A stretch of DNA of 64,000 nt from Scytalidium lignicola (Eukaryota > Ascomycota > Leotiomycetes). Location: positions 1-64,000 of the forward strand of contig NCSJ02000110.1 of the NCBI GenBank assembly GCA_002812745.2, in the 5' to 3' direction. Each line of letters opens with the position of its first letter. Positions within the stretch are counted from its first letter, which is position 1. Of this stretch, positions 33,141 to 43,780 are shown piece by piece. Below the pieces are notes generated by a model, which saw nothing but the letters and a program-made list of their open reading frames with translations, was not told the origin of the DNA and did not search any database. The position numbers and the translations under genes are program-made.

Positions 33141-33548
33141 CTGTGGGAAGTTTGTGACCGGGTGACTGAAGTACGTCTTAGATAGCATATTCAAGAAACT
33201 TCTACCACTTACCTACGACGCGACGGAGTTTTTCAGGTAACTAATGGATCGTCTGAGTGTGTTTCAACGGCAACCGCAACGATTCATTAAGTCTCTCCAA
33301 AGACGTAAAGATTGGGGTCTACGCAAGAAGAAATATTTAACAATTATTCAGGACCCTGCAGATCACTCTAATCGCTGGTGAAAGTTGCACATAGAGTGAT
33401 CTTTAATTGCAGCGTTTATTTTGCTGTTTTATTTGTTCACCACATTTCCGAATGCAGGCTACCATCAAGTTGATCTGCTTTAATATCCCAAAACGGCAAA
33501 GCCTCGTCTCTAAACCGCCAATGGCTTGGAGGATAGAGCCTTGATGGG
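33141..33548. other. Short intergenic stretch with an inverted repeat
   Basis: No gene. It contains the 11-bp inverted repeat at 33360-33402. Confidence 0.6.
33360..33402. repeat. Perfect 11-bp inverted repeat with 21-bp loop
   Basis: Arms AGATCACTCTA (33360-33370) and TAGAGTGATCT (33392-33402) are exact complements. Outer CTGCA/TGCAG bases extend the symmetry imperfectly. It lies between the HET-ankyrin gene and the decayed coding remnant and could be an element end, a hairpin terminator or chance. Confidence 0.5.
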
Positions 33549-34170
33549 TCAATTGGAAGAGCTTACGTTGGCACTTTGGAAGGTAGTTAAGCTTACCTTG
33601 CCTGTCGCAGTCCCCTGTCGCAATGCCAGAAAGAGAACCCGCCTCTCTAGCCTTCCTTGCTTTACAGTAGTAGCAGCCTCATAGCGTTCATGTGCCCGTA
33701 AACAAGCTTGATCCCGGACCTCCCTCTCTCTGCGACGCTGGTCGTCTTGACGAGCAAGCAACTGTTTCTGCTGTAACAGTTTAAGCCTCGCTATCCCTTG
33801 CTGCTCGACTAGTTCGTTGTGTCTAAGCATCAGCAACATATTTCCCTCGGCGTCCCATCTCTTCTTTGCCTCGATAGCACCTCTATACTGGGCATCAGCC
33901 TCGTCTCGCCTCTCCTTCTTTATTTGGCGATGTTGAGCCTGCTGGTCGCGTAAAGCCTTCTCTTGCTTCCTCTCTTGTGCCTCCCGAGCGTTCATCGCCT
34001 TAGTAGCAGCCTCATGACGTATAAGAGCCTGCATACAAGCCTCATCTCGCGCCTGCCGCTCTAGCCGGCGTTGCTGATCTTGCTAATCACATAGTAGCTG
34101 CTTCCTTTCCCGCTCTGCCTGCCTCGCCAGCCTCTAATCCTCTTGTAACCTGTTTACAGTACGGATTATA
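33549..34170 (-). pseudogene. Decayed Arg/Gln/Glu-rich coiled-coil coding remnant
   Basis: Reading the minus strand, one frame stays coding-like from about 34170 to 33549. It is broken by two in-frame TAG stops at 34136-34134 and 34085-34083, seventeen codons apart. Both stops sit after GAT in sequence where CAG (Gln) would restore the surrounding QxxRRLERQARDEA-type pattern. That is a CpA-to-TpA change, the signature of repeat-induced point mutation. The downstream 161 codons from the ATG at 34034 form a long charged coiled coil (REAQERKQEKALRDQQAQ, RRDEADAQYRG). I do not recognise a full domain. The style resembles the basic coiled tail of some fungal transposon proteins, but no termini were found. 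A long disrupted host gene is the alternative. Confidence 0.5.
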
Positions 34171-34786
34171 TTTCCACCGGTCTGTAAGAAACAATGCGAA
34201 ACACTTCCAGAAAAAGGCCAAGGCCGGAATAAAGAAGGGCCGAAGGCACCGCGCTCTCTTCGAAAGATCCTTCTCTCTGAGCTTTCAGCTCACTTTGAAG
34301 GTATTCCATTCTAGGCAAGTACGTCTCAACTTACTTATTCAATAGACTACCAATCAAAGGTTCGGAAGAATCAACTACCGGTGCGTGCGTAGTTAGCGCC
34401 CCGGCAGAGATCAGTGACCTATTCTCTCATGCCTAACATCTCTAGCTCAAAGATCCCATCTCAACACTCTGATGCTCTCACTGCGTAACATTTGCATCCA
34501 TGAATACTAGTGGGAAAATGGGTCTAGGATCTTGAATATCCAAATACACCAGTCATCATCCCATCGGCCACACGAAAACATTCGCAGTCGCGAATTCTCA
34601 GTCGACCACCAACACCGAATGTGTATCTAGAATTACAATTCATGGCTACTTTTCTAAATAAATGCTCTTCTGCTGAAGGTCTCCGTGAGTGAATATAGGC
34701 TGGTGACCTCTCAAGACAACAGGGAAGACTCGACGGTAAATTTTGGCCTTCTTATAGAAAACATATTTTAGTTAACTCTCTTATAC
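34171..34786. other. Intergenic, possibly more of the decayed element
   Basis: No clean gene. The minus strand between 34330 and 34180 keeps a coding-like composition in a shifted frame, so the decayed unit may extend to about 34330. The rest looks ordinary. Confidence 0.4.
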
Positions 34787-35671
34787 TCACTCTAACTTCA
34801 CTCGAAGGAATTCCAGGATGTCATTAATCTCATCTGGAATTTTGTACCAGTGACCCAGCCCTGAATAACTTTTCCAGGTAATCTGCATGCCAAGCGAAGA
34901 GAGAGTATTATCGGCTTCCTCCCCTAGTGTGCACTTGATCTTTTCGTCCTCTATGCCATGGCAAAGCAATACAGGCGTCACCAGAGATGTTTGCTCGTTG
35001 ATCGATGTTAGAGGGCTTAGTTCATCCATCGATAGTATGTCTCTTGCAAAATTAATCGCCATGATAGATGGATCGAGATTCCCGCCACTATCTGTCTCTT
35101 CAAATGGAGAAATATCGTCGTCTCCGTTACTGAATTCCGTCGCAACAGATCTGATAATTTCATCGATATCATTTCGGAATGGGAGCCATCCACTCATACC
35201 CACGAACCCACCCAGAGGGAATTCTAGGCTTAGTAGAACAGCAAGAGCCATTGCACATCCTTGACTTAGCCCTCCTAGAATAATATTTTTACTTGGTATA
35301 GTAATCAACTCTTGGTTTAAAATAGACCGGATATGCTGAGACGACTCAGCCAAGCCTTGCAATTGCACATCTCGTCGCTCAGATGGGTTCTCCAAAGAAA
35401 CAATGTCGAACCACTGATTTATTTTTGCTCGACGATAAGCACTGGATCGACGCTTTTTGGAGGTCGGGAAGATAAATTTTGCCCCTGGAAAGATCTCCGT
35501 AAATCTAGCCCCGTTAGATGATATGCCAAACTCCAGAAACTCAGCCCCGAACTTTTTGCCATTGCTTCCGAGACCGTGTAATAAGATAAACGTCTGTGTA
35601 TGTACGGATGTGGGTTGGACAATATATGGCTCTGGTGACACTATTTGAGAATATTCCGAGGGTTTCTGCAT
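34787..35671 (-). CDS. Acyl-protein thioesterase / carboxylesterase-like serine hydrolase
   Basis: Alpha/beta hydrolase of the phospholipase/carboxylesterase (LYPLA/APT) group, which removes acyl groups from proteins or small esters in the cytosol. 294 aa from the ATG at 35671. The same frame opens at 35851 (354 aa), but the extra 60 residues look unlike the family, so the later start is preferred. Motifs: oxyanion-side HGLGSNG near residue 32; nucleophile GLSQG with Ser136; the catalytic Asp242 in HGIEDEK; His274 in GLGHW. The insertion SNGDDDISPFEETDSGG between the nucleophile and the Asp makes it longer than the usual 220-240 aa. All three catalytic residues are present. It stands alone, with no functional link to its neighbours visible. 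Confidence 0.85.
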   Translation of the reverse strand: MQKPSEYSQIVSPEPYIVQPTSVHTQTFILLHGLGSNGKKFGAEFLEFGISSNGARFTEIFPGAKFIFPTSKKRRSSAYRRAKINQWFDIVSLENPSERRDVQLQGLAESSQHIRSILNQELITIPSKNIILGGLSQGCAMALAVLLSLEFPLGGFVGMSGWLPFRNDIDEIIRSVATEFSNGDDDISPFEETDSGGNLDPSIMAINFARDILSMDELSPLTSINEQTSLVTPVLLCHGIEDEKIKCTLGEEADNTLSSLGMQITWKSYSGLGHWYKIPDEINDILEFLRVKLE

Positions 35672-35851
35672 TATAAGCCCCCACGTAGTAGTAGCTAGAG
35701 AATCTCGTATGAGGCAGGAGGAGATGTGAAGCACGTTTATTCTTTCATGCCTATCAAGCCTGTTTGAATGCTTAGGGGCTGGTGTTGGTAGAGCTAGTTT
35801 GCCAACGATTAGCGGAGGGTTCCTGCCATAGCTTAGATTCAAAGACAGCAA

Positions 35852-37908
35852 GAGTTACACAGTAAGAAATACTGAGTATAAGGACTATTGCCCCATAAGC
35901 TATTTTGAGCCACGTTTAGCGTCGTTGCCTTACAATTATCTCCGTTTTAGGAAAATGAAGGATTTTATGTGGACAACATCCCTGTATATAACTTTGGACT
36001 GAGAAGCTTAAGTCTGAGGGGATAGAAAATAGCCAGATGACCAAGGCAATGCTTTATTAAACTAAATCTATTGGATAGTTTAATAAACTTCATAAAGACC
36101 GATATATTTTAGATTAGTTCAATTTTAATGTAAGATGTTCTATATTTTCAACTCTTAAACAATCGGCGAGGGTTATTGTTATCCCGAAAGCAGAACATTA
36201 GCCAATACAGCTCTAGCNAAAACTTTTCATGACGCCCAGAAGTTCTCACATGACCAGGCTATGCTCTACAGAAACATTTATTTTGTTTTATAAATTATCA
36301 ATCGAATCAAAATACCTATTTAATCTTATTGATTTAAAAATTTGTTCACCCTTATAATAACCAATTCTTTTACTGTGAAACTGTGCAGTACAGTAATACC
36401 GTAAAGAAACGACAAACGTGGCTGAGAACCCATGCTCAAGTAGGCATATCAGATGGTTTTAATTATTTGCTGATGATTCCCTTATGAGAATTTGAGATGA
36501 GAGTACACGTAATCCCAGCTAGCTCAAAACCTTTCCCAAATACAGTAAAAAAATTTCTGAGACAATCATGGGTGAACTCCCCGTCCCCTTCCTTTTGTGG
36601 CTAGAAACCGTTTTGCGAAGAAGAGAGAAGAAACTCTAGTCATAGCACACACACACACACACATATACACACACATGGTTATTTAGTCCCCTCACTAGCG
36701 CTCATAATAATGGAGTTATACGAACTCAGACGTGCAACAAAAACGGCCCTTTCGGATCGTTGTTACCGTTCGACTCTCCTCGCTCGTATTTATATTTGGA
36801 GTGTTCTGGGCGGGATGCACGATTCGGCACAAGGTTGACGAATCGGCCATGGGCTTTCTTATCTTTTTTCTTCCCCAGCCGTTTTCAACTCTTTTATCCT
36901 TTTAATATTTATAAAAACCATAAACTTTACCGTAATATAGTAGTTCTAAAACTTCAAAATGATGTGTATATTTTAAGATGTATATGCTTAAGAACCGCTC
37001 CAGTTGTGGTTGTACTTGAAAATATGCCTGATAGTAGCAAATGATTGGTTGAATTGTGCATCCGCCAGCTGATTCGCTGAATAGGCCAAATTCGTGCTTT
37101 CGGCCAGAACATACGGTACCTGTTGTTGAAGACATTTCATTCTGCTGCTGGGAAGATACACCAACCAGGAGTCTCCTCAGTAATTAGAACCAACTGTAAT
37201 TTCTCTTATTTTGCATTCCTTCTTCAATTTTACAGAAAAGAGGATCGAATTCCCCATCTGGAAGTGGTTGTAGTCTGAACTATCTCATTACAGTAATTCC
37301 ATGCGGACCATCCCAGCACTAAAAGTAAATTGCCATCCGCCAACGCCTTCTGCCAAGAATTACTATTTCGATTAGTGGCAAGGCCTAGATCTTGACGCCA
37401 TAGCTAAGTTGTGCTTATCACTTGCAATAGGACAGTCCACATATGTCCGCAACAAGTAAATGTCCTCAAAAGAAGGAAAGAGAGGAAATACTTAGTAAAG
37501 GATATATTTATTTCAAGACAACCCATACCACTCCTCAATTATTCTTCACACCAAGAGAAATTATATATATTCTACAATTACCCAAAAGCCCCTACACCCT
37601 CCGATATACCAATCTTCCATCCCAATCCCTANTTTTTAAACCGCACACGAACCCAAAACTCGCCCATGTACGCTGATATGTATATGCAGTGCAAACTAGA
37701 AAAGAAACAAGTAGATAAAACCGAAACATAAACATAAAACCAATAAGTATGAACCACGGTATTATCAAAACATGTCCCGCTGTAGTCCATCAAATCCCCG
37801 CTACCTAATTATAATCGCAAAACGGATATATGGAAATTTGAATCTCTGCCATGTGGACGAAGATAGATCAAGGGTGATGGTGATAGTCATAGCGAAGGAC
37901 AACCAAGT
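35852..37908. other. 2-kb AT-rich intergenic region
   Basis: No supported gene. Very AT-rich around 36.0-36.4 kb. It holds a CA repeat at about 36649-36675, several TACAGTA copies (about 36390, 36543, 37290), and Ns at 36218 and 37632. The open frames at 36.8-37.7 kb have no coding signs. Confidence 0.6.
36649..36675. repeat. CA dinucleotide microsatellite
   Basis: Run of CA units with a TATA interruption in noncoding sequence. Confidence 0.8.
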
Positions 37909-38825
37909 CTAGAATGCAACAATGACGGCCGCACCAAGGGCCACAACAGCACCAAAAAGAGAAACAGCCCGTTTATGTCCCGCGCCATTTAAGTTCGCCA
38001 CCGTAGCAATTGGAGTCTGCGAGCCCGTGGAGCTAGGGGCACTGCTGCTCTCGGTACCGCCGGACGAGGTAGCCTTAGCGCTGCCAGTGGACTTAGTTGC
38101 ATGTCCGCTGGAGGTGACGGTCGAGGCTTTATCGGAAGACGCAGAGGCAGAGGCAGAGGCAGAGGCAGAGGCAGAGGCAGATGCTGAGGCTGAGGCCGAG
38201 GTTGAAGCTGAGGCTGAAGTACCGGTCTCAGTGGAAGCAGTTTCAGTCAGGCTGGCGACACCAGAGATAGTTGTTCCTGCAGCGCTCTCTGTAGCAGATC
38301 CAGATTCAGTGGCCGTGGCTGTGACAGATGGGGGAGGAGCGGAGTTGGAGGAGATGATGGAGAATTGGCTGGAGTAATTGACGATGTTCTTATTGCCGTT
38401 GTCGATGATCTCGAAAGCGTAGGTTGAGCCAGCGGAGATGGAGGTAGGGACAGACCAGACGTAGGAGCCAGTGTTTTTGATGTCAGCTGACAATGTAGTT
38501 AGTATCAAATTGATCTTCCTTCTGCCCNTTTTTTTATATTGATTTTTGAATGTTCCCCAGCNAAAAAATGACCAAGAATTTGATAGTTATAGAAGACAAG
38601 AAAATCCTTACAAGCAATTGTCATAACAGTACTCAACGCATCCTTGTTTCCTGATCGGAGAACTATTGTCACAGTATCCACGGTACCAGTGGAAGGCTGC
38701 CAGGTGATTTTGAAATTATCCCCAGCATTGATTGAACTCAATGTCGTGAACGAGAATGGATTCTGAGCCGTGGTGATGGAAGCCAAGGCTAGCAGGACGA
38801 AGGAAGAGAGTGTAGAGAAGAGCAT
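37909..38825 (-). CDS. Kre9/Knh1-like GPI-anchored wall protein (copy 1)
   Basis: Secreted 263-aa protein, probably bound to the cell wall through a GPI anchor. Exons are 38825-38612 and 38486-37909; the 125-bp intron contains two Ns (38528, 38562). A signal peptide spans about residues 1-20 (ends ITTA). An Ig-like Kre9/Knh1 N-terminal domain follows to about 105: INAGDNFKITWQP, TVTIVLRSG, then YVWSVP and YAFEIID. A long Ser/Thr/Ala region then carries a tract of alternating Ser-Ala coded by a GCAGAG-type repeat near 38147-38180. The C-terminus has a small-residue GPI attachment site and a hydrophobic tail (SLFGAVVALGAAVIVAF). Homologues assist beta-1,6-glucan assembly. A second gene with the same layout lies 2 kb away, same strand. 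Confidence 0.85.
38140..38182. repeat. GCAGAG hexanucleotide repeat in coding sequence
   Basis: Six or more copies of GCAGAG (plus strand) encode the Ser-Ala tract of the Kre9-like protein. Copy number is likely to vary between strains. Confidence 0.75.
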
Positions 38826-40812
38826 TTTCGATTTTCGATTTTAGAGATATGCGTAAAATGAACGAATGAATAGAGAGTCGAATAATGTTTTAATGAGTGA
38901 TATGGTGGATGAGGAATCGAATGAGCTAACGGTCAAATCAAATAAACCTAGATAAAAAAGGGAGTGCAGTATTATCTCTTGTTTTAAACTCTTTTCTATT
39001 CAAAAAGAGAGTCAGTGTGAGCAAGGGGCAGACGTACTTGTAAAGAGTATGCAGCTGTAGTTTCCTGGTACGCGAGATTGGGAATGGAGAAGGACTAGAC
39101 GGATTTGGAGGTAATGTCTCGGAGGAGAGGAGAAAGGCTGTATGATAATGACAAAAAGAAAGTAAAAGCGTTATTTGTCAATGGGGATAAAATCACGGAA
39201 TGGTATATCTGCGATATAGTAGTCTGCCTAGATAAAAGGAGTCGTCGTATATGTGTTTTACTCTTCAGAACTTGACAGAAATATTGATACCAATATTGAT
39301 ATTGATATCGAATGATCAAAAGAGAGAACGAAAAACAACATCAAAAGTAGAAAACCTGCCTTTATATCCAAACCTTTCATCCCGTCATGAATTCTCCCCA
39401 GCAACACACCTTATCCATCCATTTACCCACCGACTCCGGCACAGTTCAATGCTTCATGCTTTCCCCTCCTCCCCTCCACAGTCTGTATACAGAGCCAGTA
39501 GACAAGCCGGCAACCCCATCTCAAAACACCACACACACACAGACACAAATGACATACGGCGTTCATCAGACAACCATAACTATAACCATAACCACAACCA
39601 CTCGCTCCCGCGACAACCCAACGGCCAGACAACAAAAACAAAGCAAAAAAAAAGCAAAAGCGAACTTTATGCATATATTCACCCACTACCTCCGTACACG
39701 CTCTAGCAACTAAGCCCGGGAAAAAAAAAACGGTCTTACTGTAGCTCTACAGTACAGTAAAGTACTGTGTAGATCCGACTGGCTTACTCCCCATAAAAGT
39801 ACGCTAATTTGCCATGCGGTATCTTCTACCGTTCCTGTACGGAGGTACGTACGCACAAAGCCGAGTGGGATGTACAGTAAGGTAAGAAAAAACTTCAAAT
39901 TTCCGACCACTCACCTTTCTTCTTCGAGATTTAAGAAAAGGTAGAAAATAAATTTGTCTCCATCTACAGTATATACACACATTCACACATAGAGATAACT
40001 AGACAGCAGCAGAGAGATACAGAGATGGGGTAACTTAACTGCATAAATAGTCCCTATGGCATCACGTAGTAAAAGGTACATTTTGCCCTTGTCCCCTGTA
40101 CCTGAGCTTGAGCTTACGCAGTATTCCCTGCAACTAACTACTTTCATGTCATGTCATGTACCTGCATAAGGGTCATAAGGTACAAGTACAAGTACCCCGT
40201 ACAGATAACGGGTTCCGTCGGTCGGGTACGGGGCATGTCAAAAGGCAAAGGATTGAATTCGAGTCCACCTACACGTATGTGTGTACTTCTTTTTATGTTC
40301 CACGACAGAATGTAATTAAGTTAAGGGTCGATAGAATATTTCTAGAATCATTTGTCGAGTCTTAAAAATCGTGCAAGTAATCTGCATGCATGCAAAGCAA
40401 AAACGGCTATTTCACGACACTCACTCACTGATCAACACAACACATATATCCCAGAGATGAAATTTCTTTCCCCTTCATTACCCTATCTTCTTGCCTAAAC
40501 ACTAGATTTGCCTCGAACATATAATTACCAATTACATACAACAAGAACCGTTCGACTTCCCCCTTTACAATAAGTACACTATAGATATAGTGTCATGTGT
40601 CTTGCCATGTTGTGCATTCGACAAAAAGATTATCCACAAAGAAAAAGAAATAGGGGGAATATATATTACCCGGCGCAGAACCCTCCTTGAGATAACATAG
40701 TTCATTTTTCGCGTTCGAATTCAGTGAGGAAGAGAGAAAGAAAACTCCACCTCCTTTCCAAATTTACCCATTAAAAACCCCACACGCGCCACATGGATTG
40801 GTTTGGATTGGT
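38826..40812. other. Intergenic between the two Kre9-like genes
   Basis: No supported gene. 39.7-40.2 kb is dense in TACTGTA/TACAGTA and GTAC-rich repeats, much like 12.4-14.7 kb. The stretch at 39540-39660 is CA/AC-rich and gives false open frames. It is probably the 3' flank of copy 2 and the promoter of copy 1. Confidence 0.6.
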
Positions 40813-41733
40813 CTAGTTCAGGGTGAGGATAGCAGCCATTGCAAGGAAGACAAATGCCAGTGGGGAGGCAAGGCTAGCAGCGCTGTTGCCGTCTGGTGGG
40901 GAGGTGGGAGTGCCACTGGCGCTGGCGCTGGTTCCAGAAGCGGGTGCTGAGGAGGCCGAGGAAGCCGGGGTGCTGGTAACGGTGACAATGGTGACGTTGC
41001 GGCTTGCGGAGGAAGCTGTTTTCACATGTTAGTAAATCATTAAAGCACTGGCAGTGACTCAGCAGGACTTACTGTGTGTAGCTGCGGTAGAGGAAGATTT
41101 GGAGCTGCTAGAGGTTGAAGAGGTCGATGCGGGAGCACTGGAGATGGTGGACTCTGCGGAGGAGGCAGCAGATGATGCAGCCGAGGATGCAGCGGAAGAG
41201 GCGGCGGAAGAGGCAGCGGACGACGCAGTAGAGCTGGCCGAGATGATCACGCTGGAGGCACCGGAGCTAGTAGCAGAGGCGGAAGCTGGAGCGGAGGAGG
41301 CACTACTAAAGAGCTGGAACTGAGGGCTGAAGTTTGGTTTATCGGCAGAGTCCGAGATCTCAAGCGCGTAGGTGTCGGAGGGCAAGGACGTGGAGGGCGT
41401 CCAGGAGAAAGAGGTACCAGAGACATCGCCTAGAGACGCCGTGTTAGAACCCGACTGATCATTCCTTCAACGCACAAGCTCAAGCTTTGACTTGAGACTT
41501 TTGACACTTTGCGTGACTGCAAAAGTAGAACACTTACTGGCAATAGTCGCAACGGGCTGTAGGTTACCTGGGGGCCCGTTCACCAGTGTGATCGTCACAG
41601 GTCCTTCGGCGTGAGCCCATTTAATGTCGAATGCCTGGCCAATGACGACGGCAAAGTCACTGTTGGTGAACTCGACCTGTGCCTGAACAGCGATGAAGGC
41701 TGCGGCCGAAACGAGGAGGGAAGTGAAGCGCAT
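40813..41733 (-). CDS. Kre9/Knh1-like GPI-anchored wall protein (copy 2)
   Basis: Secreted 251-aa relative of the gene at 37909-38825. Exons: 41733-41538, 41429-41073 and 41015-40813. The phases are consistent and Ser or Thr codons are rebuilt at the junctions. A signal peptide spans about residues 1-18 (ends AVQA). The Ig-like domain shows IGQAFDIKWAH, VTITLVNGP and TSFSWTPS, then YALEISD. Next is a Ser/Ala tract made of repeated ASSA units near residues 120-150. The GPI tail (SLASPLAFVFLAMAAILTLN) ends the protein. The first intron falls at the matching place in copy 1 (after the TIA motif, same phase), which supports descent from a common duplication. Copy 2 has an additional C-terminal intron. 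The role, wall glucan assembly or wall structure, is inferred from the family. Confidence 0.85.
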
Positions 41734-43780
41734 TTTTGCTGGTGGTTTTCTTTTGAGACTCGACGAGAGAGAGTAGATTAAATTTGAAATTAGATTTGAA
41801 TAACTCGGGGTTGATCAAGTAGCGCTGAAAAGAAGGGGCTGCTATAATAGAAAAGAAGTTCTCGTTAGTTTATTGCTGATCTCGGAATGTGACTCTTCTC
41901 TCTCGCACACGATGCGCATCCTCTTGTGATCCTTCCTCTAGGCAGTGCGGTGAAGAAGCACGCAACGCCTCAATGCAACATGCCCACCCAGGACGCGTCC
42001 TCTCCACAGCAACGCCTAAACGAAAAGAAAGAACATGAAATAAAGGTACGGAGGAAAAAAAGAGAGGGCTCTCTGCAACTACATACCTTAGAGACGAATC
42101 AGCAGCAAGAGCGATGGAGAAGAAGGATGAACGAGTGTATGGCTTAAACGACAGACAGTTAGACAGCTGGCAAGGACAGGAGGTGAAGAAGAAGAAGAAG
42201 GANCGAAGGGGGGGAATAAAAAAGGGCTGACACGCCGGGTGGGACGTCGTCTGTCTGAAAAAGGAAGCGCGCGGAGGTAAAATTACAGTATTATTCTGAT
42301 TAGTCTACCGCATCCCAAGCCAAGTCAGCCCCGACCGAACATGGGGCGCAGCGAGCCTCCATGAGATCCCATTTGCTTGGCACTGGGGAGGAAAAGGGGA
42401 GGAATTGCCGTACCGGCGGCGATTGGTTGCTGGTAGAAAAATTCTCGAGGGAAAAAGCTGTCACACTCTTGGTTTGACTGGGTGATGAAGAGAGAAGGGA
42501 GGAGGATTCGTCACTTGCTAACTCGTACTCGCGAGGCATCAACCACAGCTTGTTATGCGAATGATTGCGGATGATTGCGCCATCAATGCACCGGTGTCGC
42601 GGAAAGAAGGTTATCGATTGCATTGCTGGTCCGGAAGGAAGTATGTTCCTCGTATTGTACTCTATTATGTGGTTCCCATCTGGCAATTGTCTTGGCATCG
42701 TTGTTGATCGTGAACGAGGGCATCGTATCGTATCGTAGCTAGTTCGCTGTGGTTCCTGAGGCTAAACTAACTTAAATTATATAATTCCCTAGTTACTGTA
42801 AGGTGAGTGGCCGTGCGTGCCTCGGGTGGTGCACTGGCTGGTGGCAATCTCCATTTTCATCCGGATCGGGTAGTCTCCTTATGCAAAATGGTCAAATCCA
42901 CAAGATATCGCGTTACAAATCCCAAGAATAACTCGACGAACAGGTGCACATTACGCGTACGTGTACAACTTACAGTACAGCATAGTCCAACCGGCGAGCC
43001 CGGATTCGTCCAGCCTCAATCCACTCGTATTTTTCATGGTCGAGGCTACGGATTAGCATTGCCTAGACCCAGCTGCCAGCCTTCGGGAATTGCGGGGAGC
43101 CATCTGCACCAGCANTTTTTTTTTTATGTCCGACACCACCAATGGACACTCACGACCGGATTAGACTTTTTCGCTCATCCATACAATCCATATAGGTGAC
43201 AGCTTGGTCACGTTATCCTCCCTTTTCTCAAATCACACCAACTTGATAAATACGGAGTACGGATACTTGTACTATAAATAAATCTACTGTATTTTTACGG
43301 GACTATATTTTTTTATCTATCTGATCTGAGGCCTAGGAACAATTTGTGATTAGCTAAGCACACTCAGCACCTTCTCGGCTGTATCCTCCTGTCAGAACCA
43401 AAACCAGTTCCAGATCCAGACCATCATCCTTTTCCCGTGAGTTGCTCCCCTCCGCCTCGTCTCCCAAGTAGTCCTAAAGCAGTTGTACCATAACCCTTAT
43501 ATACGCCGAGTGTCAAAGAAGAAGAAGCAATTCCAGTCGGGCTGTTGCACCGCGCCTTCCCCGCCACCCCTCCCTCCTGGTGATTCTGTTGTAATGCATA
43601 TGGATGTGCTTCGCTGGAACAAAAAAATCAAGAAATAAAACATGTGAAAGGAAACTAGTCGTACAATATGTGGGTCGTGCTGATACCTGGCCTCTCAGAA
43701 AAGTTGGTCTTCGGCAAAGGTATTTAACACAAGGGAAACCTCAAGTACAGAATAGCAGAGGTATACTTGGGATGAATAAA
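41734..43780. other. Intergenic with one weak open frame
   Basis: A 132-codon frame on - at 42698-42300 has balanced codons, but no motif, splice context or recognised promoter; I rate it as possible only. The rest is promoter-like sequence of the upstream wall-protein gene and the 3' flank of the kinase gene, with TACAGTA copies near 42286, 42797 and 42970. Ns at 42203 and 43115. Confidence 0.5.
42300..42698 (-). CDS. Weakly supported 132-aa open frame
   Basis: Not recognised. Starts at an ATG with purine at -3. Ser-rich middle, no membrane segment or signal peptide. Composition is compatible with coding, yet nothing else supports it. Confidence 0.2.
   Translation of the reverse strand: MPRQLPDGNHIIEYNTRNILPSGPAMQSITFFPRHRCIDGAIIRNHSHNKLWLMPREYELASDESSSLLSSSPSQTKSVTAFSLENFSTSNQSPPVRQFLPFSSPVPSKWDLMEARCAPCSVGADLAWDAVD

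Noticed and set aside
35672..35851. N-terminal extension of the acyl-protein thioesterase-like protein
   Set aside because: The extra 60 residues do not resemble the family or a clear targeting signal; the later ATG gives the usual start.
39387..39713. Open frame in the CA-rich stretch between the wall-protein genes
   Set aside because: Threonine/proline runs come from AC repeats, not coding selection.
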